Below are positions 50,801 to 56,154 of a stretch of DNA of 64,000 bases, piece after piece. The stretch is from NCBI GenBank assembly GCA_949752735.1, contig OX457036.1, forward strand, positions 82,859,505 through 82,923,504, written 5' to 3'. This DNA comes from Lumbricus terrestris (taxonomy: Eukaryota > Annelida > Clitellata > Crassiclitellata > Lumbricidae). Positions within the stretch are counted from its first letter, which is position 1. Each line of letters starts with the position of its first letter. The notes beneath the pieces are model-generated. The model saw only the letters and a program-made list of their open reading frames with translations. It was not told the origin of the DNA and did no database searches. Position numbers and translations under genes: made by a program.

Positions 50801-51959
50801 CTGGAGAATCGAGGAGAAAGAGAAGTCAAGGTACCGAAGCAAACATTTTCACTTTTCGGGCATCGTCTTAGTCAGCTTTATCTCTGCAATTACGTTACAG
50901 TTGTATCATAATGTGACTTCATAATTTAATTCACTGCTCTTAACCAGTGGGGTGCCAGCTATACAATTTGAGCAGGTCGTGTCAGGGTCATGAGAATTAT
51001 TCAGCTTGTCAAAGAAATCAAATTTTAAAAAGAAATTTAAAATTTCAAAATTTTTTTTAGCAGGTCAAGAGTAAAAAGAGTAAAATAGGCAGGTCAAATT
51101 ACCTGCCACAACCTATGGTAGCACCACCACTGTCTTTGACTTTGCTTCACACACCTAATGGTATATTAATTAATTTAGGGTTCTGCAGTTACTAAGTTAC
51201 TAAAGCAGTTACTAAGGGCTTAACATTCAATTAACAGTATAGGAAACCTTTTGTGATCAACATGGGCGGAGACTTGAGTAGAGACTTGCGGGGGACGAAA
51301 ACGAGTGGCCGAAGACTGCGTCGCCGACGAAATTTTCCATCTTTATGCCAGCCAAAATTTCTGACGACCTTTTAAAAAGTTTTTTTAGTCATTCGTCCGA
51401 AATGTCGATGAAAAACCCAATTTTCTCAGCCCAAAAAGTTGATGACTTTTTTGGTCATCACTTTGTTCGAAGATCTCTTCTTCTATCAATCTATCTTCTT
51501 ACATGGTGTTATGTCTACATGTCCTAGCACTTGACGATTGGGAGGGGGAAAATGCATGGGCCGTCCCCCCATCACATCCATTGAGGGGGACTGTCCCCCT
51601 AAGTCTCCGCCCATGGTGATCAAGTTTCTAAAGAAGTTTAAAAACTAATTGACTAGAAATTGATTAAAACAGCCATGAGCATACTTAACAATCTTCCTAT
51701 TTAACAGTTCTTACAGTTAAAAAATGGCTATAGAACTGTAATCGAATTGTCAAGGCCCAGGGGGCCACTGGTGCAATTAGAAAGCTGGTCCAGATACGAA
51801 ATGGCCTTAAACTTACTGCAATACACCAGTAGAAGTGAATTTTGCTTGTAGGGAAAAGGCATCATGACGACGTTCTGGGTTCTTGGCAAGAAAGGTTTCG
51901 ATATGCCAATGCCTGATCTCAGGAAAGCAGCGCCACCTGAAGAACATGACTTCAAGTGA
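13901..51959 (+). CDS. Receptor-type (membrane) guanylyl cyclase, complete 21-exon coding region
   Basis: The 21 exons listed below sum to 3276 nt (1091 residues plus stop) with every splice phase matching. Order: signal peptide, ANF-receptor-like ectodomain (to about 475), one membrane helix (about 476-498), pseudokinase domain (about 530-820), coiled linker (about 823-865) and class III cyclase (about 870-1060). It should convert GTP to cGMP at the plasma membrane under control of an extracellular ligand. Metal-binding Asp residues lie in FSDIVGF and ETIGD; the guanine-selecting Glu (ETIGD) and Cys (HYCLFGD) and the NTASR arginine are all present. The kinase domain has SIK and DYG but lacks the catalytic-loop Asp (HGHLSSTN), as in the family. 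The ligand is unknown; natriuretic-peptide-receptor-like and echinoderm sperm-peptide-receptor-like roles are both possible. Introns are full of transposons, but all reading frames are intact. Confidence 0.93.
14580..14668 (+). pseudogene. Partial duplicate of cyclase exon 1 inside intron 1
   Basis: These 89 bases match 13905-13993 at 88 of 89 positions (only C13982 to T14657), an offset of exactly 675 bp. The copy holds the signal-peptide sequence but not the start ATG, and it has no donor site at the equivalent end. It looks like a nonfunctional copy. The first 12 bases (TTGGCATCTATG) are themselves doubled at the left edge of the copy. Confidence 0.9.
15250..16770 (-). mobile_element. Decayed L2-like LINE reverse-transcriptase remnant
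   Basis: Minus-strand frames carry shifted pieces of one reverse transcriptase: [17 protein letters not shown] and SNYRP near 16480-16650, then [26 protein letters not shown] and [13 protein letters not shown] in 15516-16142. Frameshifts and stops break it. It lies in cyclase intron 1, opposite to the gene. Confidence 0.8.
17378..17459. repeat. (TA)n microsatellite
   Basis: About 41 TA dinucleotides in cyclase intron 1. Neighbouring intron sequence from 16800 to 18000 shows nothing else I can name. Confidence 0.95.
18009..18468 (+). CDS. Guanylyl cyclase exon 2: ligand-binding ectodomain
   Basis: The acceptor is CTATACAG (AG at 18007-18008). It encodes [16 protein letters not shown] and FSIGC, placing cysteines at about residues 117, 121 and 140, which could form the first ectodomain disulfide. 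[16 protein letters not shown] is typical of the family's second strand-helix unit. The donor GTAAGT starts at 18469, phase 1. A weaker donor at 18407 would break the frame into exon 3. Confidence 0.88.
18481..18605. repeat. Degenerate (GTAT)n / (GTGT)n repeat
   Basis: TATG/TGTG tetramers directly follow the exon 2 donor. Confidence 0.8.
18772..19824. mobile_element. hAT-like nonautonomous element, 1053 bp
   Basis: The ends are CAGAGGTTCTCAACC and GGTTGAGAACCTCTG apart from one base (right end: AGTTGAGAACCTCTG), a terminus widely seen in hAT elements. Flanks TTATAGAG (18764-18771) and TTTTAGAG (19825-19832) form an 8-bp duplication with one mismatch. The right part carries repeated CGCGACACACC units. 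It sits in cyclase intron 2. Confidence 0.85.
20386..20800 (-). mobile_element. Putative Helitron 3' end fragment
   Basis: Read on the minus strand it ends with a hairpin (CCCGGGCAACACCGGG) a few bases before CTAG followed by T, as expected for a Helitron terminus at an AT target. A pyrimidine-rich stretch of C and A lies inside. The 5' end was not located. A degenerate relative lies at 26336-26450. Confidence 0.45.
20976..21057. repeat. (AG)n microsatellite
   Basis: About 40 AG dinucleotides in cyclase intron 2. Confidence 0.95.
21652..21759 (+). CDS. Guanylyl cyclase exon 3: ectodomain
   Basis: The acceptor is TTGTTTTGCAG (AG at 21650-21651). It encodes [20 protein letters not shown] and then [16 protein letters not shown], matching the strand-helix 'xxHxLGM' unit of receptor cyclases. 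Donor GTGAGA, phase 1. Confidence 0.85.
21872..21916. repeat. (AT)n microsatellite
   Basis: A short pure AT run about 110 bp after the exon 3 donor. Confidence 0.95.
21917..23340. other. Cyclase intron 3, first part
   Basis: AT-rich sequence with no exon, repeat unit or transposon end that I can identify. Confidence 0.4.
23341..23930 (+). mobile_element. Old L2-like LINE 3' remnant
   Basis: In broken frames it encodes [21 protein letters not shown] and [10 protein letters not shown]. These correspond to the C-terminal tail of L2/CR1-type reverse transcriptases. It then ends in an AT-rich (ATA)n tail at about 23919-23933. Confidence 0.65.
24408..24800 (-). mobile_element. Decayed LINE reverse-transcriptase fragment
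   Basis: On the minus strand it encodes [19 protein letters not shown], clearly the GIFLDxSKAFDTVDH motif of the LINE at 7534-9453, preceded by broken upstream residues. Frameshifts and stops are frequent. It lies in cyclase intron 3 just before exon 4. Confidence 0.65.
24868..25043 (+). CDS. Guanylyl cyclase exon 4: ectodomain
   Basis: The acceptor is TTTTTGTGTGACAG. It encodes [14 protein letters not shown], then [20 protein letters not shown] and [20 protein letters not shown]. Donor GTGCAT, phase 0. Confidence 0.83.
25956..26100 (+). CDS. Guanylyl cyclase exon 5: ectodomain
   Basis: The acceptor is TTGTTTGCAG. It encodes [20 protein letters not shown], the family's conserved 'A..YDAVxLYAxAxNE' helix. 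Donor GTAGGA, phase 1. Confidence 0.88.
26336..26760. repeat. Degenerate repeat related to the Helitron-like end, C-rich
   Basis: TGGGGTACCCAGCGTTGCCTGGGAA occurs near 26343 and a close copy (TGGTACCCAGCATTGCCAGG) near 26408. A CCT/CCA-rich stretch follows. It resembles the fragment at 20386-20800 but the CTAG end is not conserved. Confidence 0.45.
27129..27306. mobile_element. hAT-like MITE with internal tandem cassettes, 178 bp
   Basis: A perfect 8-bp duplication GCGCTAAA flanks it (27121-27128 and 27307-27314). The ends are CAGTGGTTTAAGTGG and, on the other strand, CAGGGTTTAAAGTGG. Most of the interior is four or more copies of GAGCAGTGGGAACGC. It shares termini with the element at 39933-40143. 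Confidence 0.88.
27343..28574. mobile_element. Large TIR element containing a nested MITE
   Basis: The outer inverted ends are GCATGCATCATAGATTGAG (27343 on) and its near complement (CTCAATCTATGGCATGC, to 28574), each followed inward by clusters of CGAATATT words in opposite orientation. A second element at 27430-27844 interrupts the left CGAATATT cluster. No coding sequence is seen. Confidence 0.6.
27430..27844. mobile_element. MITE with perfect 26-bp TIRs
   Basis: The left TIR starting GGGGCCGTCCATAAAGTACG and the right TIR at 27819-27844 are exact complements over 26 bp. The flanks show at most a 3-bp duplication (CAA), so hAT is unlikely; I leave the superfamily open. The interior repeats TAGTGACG and GTCACAAACTGTCACA. 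Confidence 0.8.
28687..30650. mobile_element. Probable DNA-transposon remnant with GTCACTGACGTAAC repeats
   Basis: It begins CAGGGCAATTCCACCG. GTCACTGACGTAAC or a one-base variant occurs at 28702, 29103, 29291 and 29313 on plus, and in the opposite orientation at 30457 and 30480. The middle has short unrecognised open frames. The matching right terminus was not found, so the boundaries are approximate. It fills much of cyclase intron 5. Confidence 0.45.
31028..31506. mobile_element. TIR element, copy 2, with long internal palindrome
   Basis: The flanking repeat GGCGGGAACCA occurs at the left (from 31028) and right (from 31497). The terminal sequence matches copy 1 at 117-389 (CACTAGAGAGAGTAT on the left; GGGCAGATACGTCATACTCT on the right). 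The centre, 31179-31322, folds into a hairpin with arms of about 65 nt containing ATTCGAACATGTCGATGTT and its complement. GACCAATCACAGTCTTAC also pairs with its inverted copy outside that hairpin. Confidence 0.72.
31924..32166 (+). CDS. Guanylyl cyclase exon 6: membrane-proximal ectodomain
   Basis: The acceptor is AAAATCTACAG. It encodes [20 protein letters not shown], the family's 'G..G.V.ID.NGDR..DY' segment, then [11 protein letters not shown] and two cysteines (SCQNRGDC) just outside the membrane. Donor GTGAGT, phase 1. Confidence 0.85.
32660..33041. mobile_element. hAT-like MITE, 382 bp
   Basis: A perfect 8-bp duplication ATCCAGAC flanks it (32652-32659 and 33042-33049). The ends are CAGGGGCGGATCCAG and, on the other strand, CAAGGGCAGATACAG. 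The interior shares GGTCATCAAGTTTTT-type sequence with other elements in the window. Confidence 0.87.
33212..33281 (+). CDS. Guanylyl cyclase exon 7: transmembrane segment
   Basis: It encodes [20 protein letters not shown], a single hydrophobic helix, then the first bases of an Arg codon completed by exon 8. The acceptor is TTGACTTTTCAG, donor GTAGGA, phase 2. Confidence 0.88.
33696..34433. repeat. 26-bp minisatellite, about 28 copies
   Basis: The unit is TCTACACTCAATTCACATATCATATG (26 bp), with one alternating position (CATATG or CATCTG) and otherwise near-perfect copies. A further 4.5 copies continue at 34751-34871 beyond an inserted LINE fragment. Three units equal 26 codons, which keeps long frames open (407, 283 and 249 codons). 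These are repeat artefacts. It lies in cyclase intron 7. Confidence 0.95.
34434..34750 (+). mobile_element. Short 5'-truncated LINE fragment inserted in the minisatellite
   Basis: It encodes the C-terminal tail of an RTE-like reverse transcriptase: [35 protein letters not shown] and [14 protein letters not shown], stop at 34725-34727, then a GAAAAGAAGAAG tail. ATGTCTACACTCA flanks both sides (34421-34433 and 34751-34763), a 13-bp target duplication of minisatellite sequence. Confidence 0.88.
34751..34871. repeat. 26-bp minisatellite, distal part (about 4.5 copies)
   Basis: Same unit as 33696-34433, separated from it by the LINE fragment. The last copies show extra variants (CATTTG, ATGTGTACAC). 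Confidence 0.92.
35150..35380 (-). mobile_element. tRNA-derived SINE, copy in reverse orientation
   Basis: Read on the minus strand it has a head with GAGGTTCGAATCCACC (box B-like), then CCTTGGGCAAGTCC, CAGCGCTTCGGCGTGAAAC and GAGCGCCTCTGAGTAG, and ends TATAACAAGTGCACATAC. The copies at 49545-49770 and 58892-59121 align along their length. Confidence 0.82.
35464..35557 (+). CDS. Guanylyl cyclase exon 8: juxtamembrane segment
   Basis: It completes the Arg codon from exon 7 and encodes [20 protein letters not shown], matching the cytoplasmic juxtamembrane 'RK..E.E.....W.I..EDI' motif, then [11 protein letters not shown]. Donor GTATTA, phase 0. The acceptor tract is weak in pyrimidines, but the frame and motif are convincing. 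Confidence 0.8.
35934..37030. mobile_element. hAT-like nonautonomous element, 1097 bp
   Basis: A perfect 8-bp duplication ACAGTTAC flanks it (35926-35933 and 37031-37038). The ends are CATGGGTGCCCGCAGG and, on the other strand, CAAGGGCGCCCGCACA. It shares ends and interior (TTTTTGCAGGGGGGGCAA, AGCTTGAAAAATGCAA) with the element at 56934-57792. It occupies most of cyclase intron 8. Confidence 0.9.
37232..37336 (+). CDS. Guanylyl cyclase exon 9: start of pseudokinase domain
   Basis: The acceptor is AACTGTTGTAG (AG at 37230-37231), chosen over CCCCAG at 37241 because only it keeps the phase. It encodes [13 protein letters not shown], then [11 protein letters not shown], where YYK is the conserved 'YYKG' of receptor cyclases completed by exon 10. 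Donor GTGAGT, phase 0. The usual Ser/Thr-rich loop before YYK is absent. Confidence 0.75.
37599..38249 (+). mobile_element. Putative nonautonomous Helitron, 651 bp
   Basis: It starts TCTATATAAATAAAAATG after an A and ends with GGCCGGGTACAGCTAG before a T. This fits Helitron rules: 5' TC, 3' CTRR after GC-rich sequence, insertion between A and T. The distal part (37960-38200) is an extreme purine-rich GGGGAGG tract. No Rep/helicase is encoded. Confidence 0.6.
37960..38200. repeat. Purine-rich (GGGGA)n-like tract
   Basis: About 240 bp of nearly pure A/G on the plus strand inside the Helitron-like element. Polypurine mirror tracts like this could form triplex DNA. The long Gly/Glu/Arg and Pro/Leu/Ser frames are artefacts. 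Confidence 0.85.
38620..38700 (+). CDS. Guanylyl cyclase exon 10: pseudokinase N-lobe
   Basis: It encodes [20 protein letters not shown] and VLSELKN. The Lys of SIK corresponds to the beta-3 lysine of kinases (VAVK in relatives). Acceptor TATGTGTAG, donor GTGAGT, phase 0. Confidence 0.86.
39375..39551 (+). CDS. Guanylyl cyclase exon 11: pseudokinase hinge
   Basis: It encodes [20 protein letters not shown], then [16 protein letters not shown], matching the 'L.HENL..FVG.C...P..C.LT.Y...GSL...L' signature of receptor cyclases. Acceptor CTGGTGGCAG, donor GTTCAG, phase 0. Confidence 0.9.
39640..39800 (-). mobile_element. LINE C-terminal fragment (RTE-like)
   Basis: On the minus strand it encodes [17 protein letters not shown] and [15 protein letters not shown], the tail following the 'GRPRKRW' motif of RTE-like reverse transcriptases. 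It lies in cyclase intron 11. Confidence 0.65.
39933..40143. mobile_element. hAT-like MITE with internal tandem cassettes, 211 bp
   Basis: A perfect 8-bp duplication GTAGCAAA flanks it (39925-39932 and 40144-40151). The ends are CAGTGCTTAAATGTGTGG and, on the other strand, CAGGGCTTAAAGTGTGG. The interior holds tandem AAGTGCCTGGACGCCCCTTA units of about 36 bp. It shares termini with the element at 27129-27306. Confidence 0.9.
40870..41026 (+). CDS. Guanylyl cyclase exon 12: pseudokinase C-lobe
   Basis: It encodes [20 protein letters not shown], then [19 protein letters not shown]. The loop reads HGHLSSTN, lacking the HRD aspartate, and DFG is DYG. This is the usual pseudokinase state in this family. 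Donor GTTAGT, phase 1. Confidence 0.9.
41452..41637 (+). CDS. Guanylyl cyclase exon 13: pseudokinase C-lobe
   Basis: It encodes [10 protein letters not shown], an APE-like motif, and [19 protein letters not shown], the conserved helix F region. Enters phase 1, donor GTGAGA, phase 1. Confidence 0.9.
42148..42319 (+). CDS. Guanylyl cyclase exon 14: end of pseudokinase domain
   Basis: It encodes [27 protein letters not shown] and RKMSKG, the conserved 'CW...P..RP.F' end of kinase folds. Donor GTAAGT, phase 2. Confidence 0.9.
43144..43284 (+). CDS. Guanylyl cyclase exon 15: coiled-coil signalling linker
   Basis: It encodes [20 protein letters not shown], then [20 protein letters not shown] and YNILP, the dimerising helix that couples the pseudokinase to the cyclase domain. 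Donor GTAAGT, phase 2. Confidence 0.92.
43285..44856. other. Cyclase intron 15
   Basis: Mostly AT-rich sequence without identifiable elements. A short SINE tail-like piece (GGAGCGCCTCTGAGTAG) followed by (AATG)n lies at 44640-44725. Confidence 0.5.
44857..44980 (+). CDS. Guanylyl cyclase exon 16: start of the catalytic domain
   Basis: It encodes [20 protein letters not shown], then [20 protein letters not shown]. The Asp of FSDIVGF should bind the first metal ion. Relatives usually read GFTxLSAxSTPxQ, so [13 protein letters not shown] is a clear local divergence. Donor GTCTTT, phase 0. Confidence 0.9.
45664..45732 (+). CDS. Guanylyl cyclase exon 17
   Basis: A small 69-nt exon encoding [20 protein letters not shown] and VYK, the 'VVxLLNxLYTxFD' helix of class III cyclases. 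Phase 0 on both sides. Confidence 0.92.
46040..46760 (+). mobile_element. Decayed RTE-like LINE fragment
   Basis: Shifted plus-strand frames encode [36 protein letters not shown] and [17 protein letters not shown], successive C-terminal parts of an RTE-like reverse transcriptase, ending near KVQRTDGTS. It is broken by frameshifts. It lies in cyclase intron 17 beside a younger insertion. Confidence 0.82.
47098..48566 (-). mobile_element. Recent 5'-truncated RTE-like LINE, intact reverse-transcriptase frame
   Basis: TGTATGTGACC flanks it on both sides (47087-47097 and 48567-48577), an 11-bp target duplication. The minus-strand frame is open from the truncation point to its stop at 47106, about 486 codons: [74 protein letters not shown] and RGRPR. 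The 3' end is a short (ACATG)n tail. Missing endonuclease and N-terminal reverse-transcriptase parts make it nonautonomous. Confidence 0.92.
49057..49231 (+). CDS. Guanylyl cyclase exon 18: substrate-selecting segment
   Basis: It encodes [20 protein letters not shown] and [12 protein letters not shown]. The Glu of ETIGD selects guanine and the Asp binds the second metal. Relatives usually have VETIGD; here the first residue is Cys. Acceptor TTGTGTCAG, donor GTAGGC, phase 1. Confidence 0.92.
49545..49770 (-). mobile_element. tRNA-derived SINE, second reverse copy
   Basis: Aligns with 35150-35380 along its length, with GGTTGCGGGTTCGAATCC as the box B region on the minus strand. It lies in cyclase intron 18. 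Confidence 0.82.
50152..50250 (+). CDS. Guanylyl cyclase exon 19: catalytic core
   Basis: It encodes [20 protein letters not shown], then [12 protein letters not shown]. The Cys of HYCLFGD is the second guanine-selecting residue, and the NTASR arginine is the transition-state residue. Donor GTGAGG, phase 1. Confidence 0.93.
50739..50830 (+). CDS. Guanylyl cyclase exon 20
   Basis: It encodes [20 protein letters not shown] and [10 protein letters not shown], corresponding to 'ALKIHxS....L...F.LE.RGxxxxK'. Donor GTACCG, phase 0. Confidence 0.9.
50946..51131. mobile_element. Possible hAT-like MITE
   Basis: The ends CAGTGGGGTGCCAGC and (other strand) CAGTGGTGGTGCTACC are similar inverted repeats. 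The flanking octamers CTCTTAAC and TCTTTGAC match only partly, so this is tentative. Confidence 0.4.
51261..51615. mobile_element. hAT-like MITE, 355 bp
   Basis: A perfect 8-bp duplication GTGATCAA flanks it (51253-51260 and 51616-51623). TIRs CATGGGCGGAGACTT match exactly in inverted orientation. The interior has the GACGACCTTTT and GATGACTTTTTTGGTCATC sequence shared with three other sites. It lies in cyclase intron 20. Confidence 0.92.
51852..51959 (+). CDS. Guanylyl cyclase exon 21: C-terminus
   Basis: It encodes [20 protein letters not shown] and then a short tail ending HDFK before TGA 51957-51959. This matches the 'GKGxxxTYWLLG' end of receptor cyclases. Acceptor TTGCTTGTAG. Confidence 0.92.
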   Translation, partial: GKGIMTTFWVLGKKGFDMPMPDLRKAAPPEEHDFK

Positions 51960-54346
51960 AACAGACAATGCCTGTAATTGATTCTGCCTTGGAACTGCTT
52001 ACTACCAAGAGAACTCCAAAGTATTTTGTGTTAAATATTTAAAATTATTTAAACTGGAACTAGTTTATGAAACTGTTTGTTAAATATTTAAAATTATTTA
52101 AACTGGAACTAGTTTATGAAACTGTTTGTTATCTGTTGAATGTTTGTATTGTTTTAGAATATTTTCACTATTCCTAAAAGGTAATTGTAAAAATTACTAT
52201 GCACCGTTGTTAAAAGTGCAGATAAAACCACACCATGATTCAGTCTGTGTAGAAAATGAAGACATCAATCTCATAACCATCCGTCTCTTACATTAAGCAT
52301 CGCTTCAAAAATGTGCAATTATTTACATGAATGTATGAACACTAATTGAACAGTAGCCTACTGTAGTGCTAGAACAGTGGAACCAGCAGGTTAATATTCT
52401 TGATTGTATTTTATATGTTCAATTTCTGTAAATGTTGATACACGTAAGAGTAAAGTGGTGACATTTGCGTAGAGCATTACAGTATTCCTGCCTCAAAAAC
52501 AGCACATTTCACATAAAACAGTTTAGATGTACACAAATTTACCATACTTTCCTCTAAACTTTAAAAAATTTTATACATGATAATCTCTAAAATATTTACC
52601 AATCACATGAGCACTGTACACATTACTTTGTTTAATGCAAAGTCACAAACATTAACAAATGATGAACAGTTGTGATGAGTGCTCAATGCTTTACACCGTT
52701 TATTTATGTCGCAGTTTTACAGTGCGAAACAACTAATTCGCACCACAAACATAAAAACGTTTATTTTGTAAAACATTGCAAAACAACTAATCTGCAGAAG
52801 CAAACAAGAGCATTTGGAAGACTTGATTAGAAATTTAACACAATGTGAAAGAGGAATTCTGTACACAATAAACTGGTCACCATACAGAGAACATGTGTGG
52901 GGGCATTCATCAGAGCTATTTTGGAAATAGCTGCAGTAATTTTCGTTCGTGGGTTGGATTTCTAATGCAAGCTTTTGTAATTATGGATAAAACGCAAAGC
53001 AAAGCCAGTTCACTTTGATTAGATTTCTGCAACACAAGTAGGATATCACAAATTTTCAAATGAGTTACACGACCTAAGTAACAAAATTCCTAATTCACAG
53101 GATTTATTCAATCACTGTTAAATGTTAAGTTACATACCTGGAAAGTCAAACAGAAATTTATAACAATAGCACACACAAAAAGCACTGCAACACACAAATA
53201 ATATTTGCATATATACAATGAACAGTACCCACATGCAACAAAATAAAATTAGCAAATACATGATTTATCACACGAGCAGCATAAGCATCAAACAAATGCA
53301 TTTTTACAAAAGATAATATCAAACATGTTTTAAGTTACTGTAAATTAGCACTAATGCTGTATGAATAGCATTACCTTAAATACAGAGATTTACATCCACA
53401 CTTACCAAACATTAAAAAATGAGTTAAATTGCAACAAATGCTAAAAGTCAGATCTCTGAAATACACCAAAAAATCTATGAACAGACCAATATAATCCTGT
53501 ACTGTCACTGTTTCACAGACTGCCAGTTGTAGTGGCTGCAATTAAGCAGATCTGTAGAATTGGTTTATAGTGAAAACTAGAAAGTTTTTTACCAACTACA
53601 AGCATTTAATACCTAATTCATTGCTACAAAATGCCCTGCACATCTGGATAAAACATAAAGCTTAAGAAAATGCATTTCTAAAATTACCTTTGGACTGGTA
53701 ATTTCAATATCTACAAACAAAGAATTTATTTAGACATGCCTATATATCTTCATATATGTATATATAAATTACGTATATATATTTATATATATATATATAT
53801 ATATATAAAATTTCCTACTTTTCACTTGCTGGTAAATGAGCAAATATCTTCATTTTTACATCCATGGGTAACAATAAACCTTCTTCAGAAATTTTGCTAA
53901 ACAAGTCCGTGTCCGTTTATTTTCCAAAAACGGATCCTCTGACCAGCTAGTGATCATGAGCGACTTTACACCTAGCCTACTTTTCTGCCATGCTCAATCT
54001 TCTCTGTCTACTTGTTGAACCTAATATTTCCGTCTGCGTTTAATTATAAGCACGACTTCCCAACCTAGTTGCTCTATGTACTTTAAACTCCAAAATCAAT
54101 GCTTACAGAACGTTCATTGTAAGGCAGTAAATTTCACCCAAACCCTCACCTTATTACTTGACATGGTTGGATTTCTTAATTATAGTTACTGTCAGATAGA
54201 AATATATCAAAGCTACACCACACAGTGTTAGCCTCAGTCTAAGATTAATTTAACTCATCTCACTGGTCACATACAGAAACAAACATCCATTATTTTGTTA
54301 AGCACTGCATACACAAATTAATAAACGTTTATCATACTAACATCAC
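51960..54346. other. Cyclase 3' flank and intergenic sequence
   Basis: It starts with the cyclase 3' untranslated region. A candidate AATAAA lies at 52867-52872, about 0.9 kb past the stop. A perfect 49-bp tandem duplication lies at 52030-52127 and an (AT)n run near 53784-53806. The rest is AT-rich with nothing I recognise. Confidence 0.5.
52030..52127. repeat. Perfect 49-bp tandem duplication
   Basis: The unit begins GTTAAATATTTAAAATTATT and ends TATGAAACTGTTT, present twice head to tail, shortly after the cyclase stop codon. Confidence 0.92.
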
Positions 54347-55039
54347 CAGGTCCGCATTAAGGTTAGTACGAGCCTGGGTGCTGCAATAACCTTTCGGGCC
54401 CTTCTGTCAGCCATAAGTCCGCCTGACGCATAATTATAACATGTTTACTAATGAATGGGAACTACAGTACCTACATGTATATAAGGGTTCTAAATCTGAA
54501 TTTCTAAGCTTCACTTTGTACATCACTAGTATTATTAGTGCTTAAGTGCAAAGAAATTGATTCAAAACACAGAAGTAGGCTACTAGTTGCAAATAAAAGT
54601 TAAAATAAGTTTCAAATTTTTCAATGGCAAGTGCCCCTCCAGGACCATGTGGGGGCGCCCATGATTACGAATTCAATATTACTGGCAATGTGCCTGTGTA
54701 AAATTAATGGATTAACTTGCGTCCCATATATAGCCTACTTTATGGCATCACTGTTGAAAGGTCAAAGTCCCAGAGAAAAAAATATAATTATTAATATTAC
54801 AATTGTAATAAGTTGTGCATGCGATTTCAATCAGTTCATAACAGTTAGTTCGAGCTAATAAATCTGATGTGTGGGAGAACTTTGGCAACATTTCGTCGAC
54901 GATGACTTCGTATTTTTTAATGTTGCAGCTTTTTCGTTAAGAAATTTCCGAGAATGCTGACTATCAAAATTGCAGGTCCCCTCAAAACTGCGGGCCCGGG
55001 TGCTGCAACACCCTTAGCACCTACCCTAATGCGGGCCTG
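54347..55039. mobile_element. hAT-like element, 693 bp, carrying a nested fragment
   Basis: A perfect 8-bp duplication AACATCAC flanks it (54339-54346 and 55040-55047). The ends are CAGGTCCGCATTAAGG and, on the other strand, CAGGCCCGCATTAGGG. Inside, 54441-54664 is a degraded piece of the 35934/56934 family ending GGGGGCGCCCATG. Confidence 0.9.
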
Positions 55040-55215
55040 AACATCACACAAGAATGAACACAAGATCTGAACAATGGATACCTGCAGAAACACATCCAGA
55101 AACAGTAACGAAACTAATTTTATCAAGCACAATAACTTTGTTAGCTTTGATATAAGCATTAGTCTGCTTCACCTGTTTGAATAATTATAACCTTACATAT
55201 TTTCTCCTCCAAATC

Positions 55216-55284
55216 TGACGTTAATAATCTCGTAAATGATTAAAACATTTGACGTTAATAATCTCGTAAATGATTAAAACATTT
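55216..55284. repeat. Tandem duplication of about 36 bp
   Basis: TGACGTTAATAATCTCGTAA and the following ATGATTAAAACATT occur twice in a row, downstream of the plexin stop codon. Confidence 0.85.
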
Positions 55285-55288
55285 TGTA

Positions 55289-55294
55289 TTTATT
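55289..55294 (-). terminator. Candidate poly(A) signal of the plexin gene
   Basis: AATAAA on the minus strand, about 750 bp beyond the plexin stop codon. It is the first canonical hexamer I see on that strand. Confidence 0.35.
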
Positions 55295-56043
55295 TGGTTA
55301 TTTGGTCTGTTTGATTTCACAGTATGATGCATGAAATAACACAAGTGTATTTAAAAATGAATTAAGAGTCTGCGCTAGTGTAAAAGATAAATCACAAGAC
55401 AAACCACACAAACTTCACACAGTTTGAATTTATCGCTATCTTAAATATCTGCACCCAAGATATACTTCTCGTAATATACTTTTTGTTAAAAATCACCTGA
55501 TTGGACAAGGGAATATACAACAGTTGAAAAAGAAGTACAAACTGTTGACATTCATCAGACAGTTGACCTTAGTTTTTCAGCTATTATCGTTAGATGATCA
55601 TATGCAGATTATATCCTCCTAACCTGGCGGTTACTGCGATAGCCTTACACTTGCGGAAACACAATAAATATGTACATATGTATATTCTTAGCACATTTAC
55701 ATGAACAAAGACATACAAAACTTGCATGCATGTACCCAGTATGTATCTGGGTACAGTTGTACATCAACATTCTTTCAATGCTAATTATGTGAATATTACA
55801 TCTACAAATTGTGGAAATATTGTGGCTCTTCACAGAATCAGCGCTTCTTCAATTCTTTTGATGCGACTCGCAAAGTGACCTGACAAACAGCATTGAGTAC
55901 AGGTAGAAACTCTTTAATTTGATGAAGCCATGGTCATAGTTTCGTACTATCACATTTGATGAGGGGGGCGATAATGACCAAACACGTTGATCTATTCAAT
56001 CCCAAGCGTCGCTGGTAGCTCACTAAGAAGTTCTACATTCGGT

Positions 56044-56154
56044 TCATACAGTTGAGTTCATTGGATTTTCATCTTTTATCGAGTGCAGCTGTTCAAAGTG
56101 TTCAGACAGATGTAGTTTCTTTGCAGATGGATCATTTTCCAGAGCGACTACCAA
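56044..56154 (-). CDS. Plexin exon i: terminal coding exon
   Basis: It encodes [20 protein letters not shown], then [16 protein letters not shown] and stop. The start aligns with the 'I..AL..D......L...LEQ' end of plexins. Acceptor GTGGCTGTAG, phase 0. The last residues (S-T-V) fit a class I PDZ-binding motif. Confidence 0.85.
   Translation of the reverse strand: MVVALENDPSAKKLHLSEHFEQLHSIKDENPMNSTV

Noticed and set aside
55830..55879. Alternative last plexin exon (HFASRIKRIEEALIL then stop) with a good acceptor
   Set aside because: It needs a phase-1 donor that exon h does not give. The exon at 56044-56154 joins in phase 0 and aligns with the known plexin tail.
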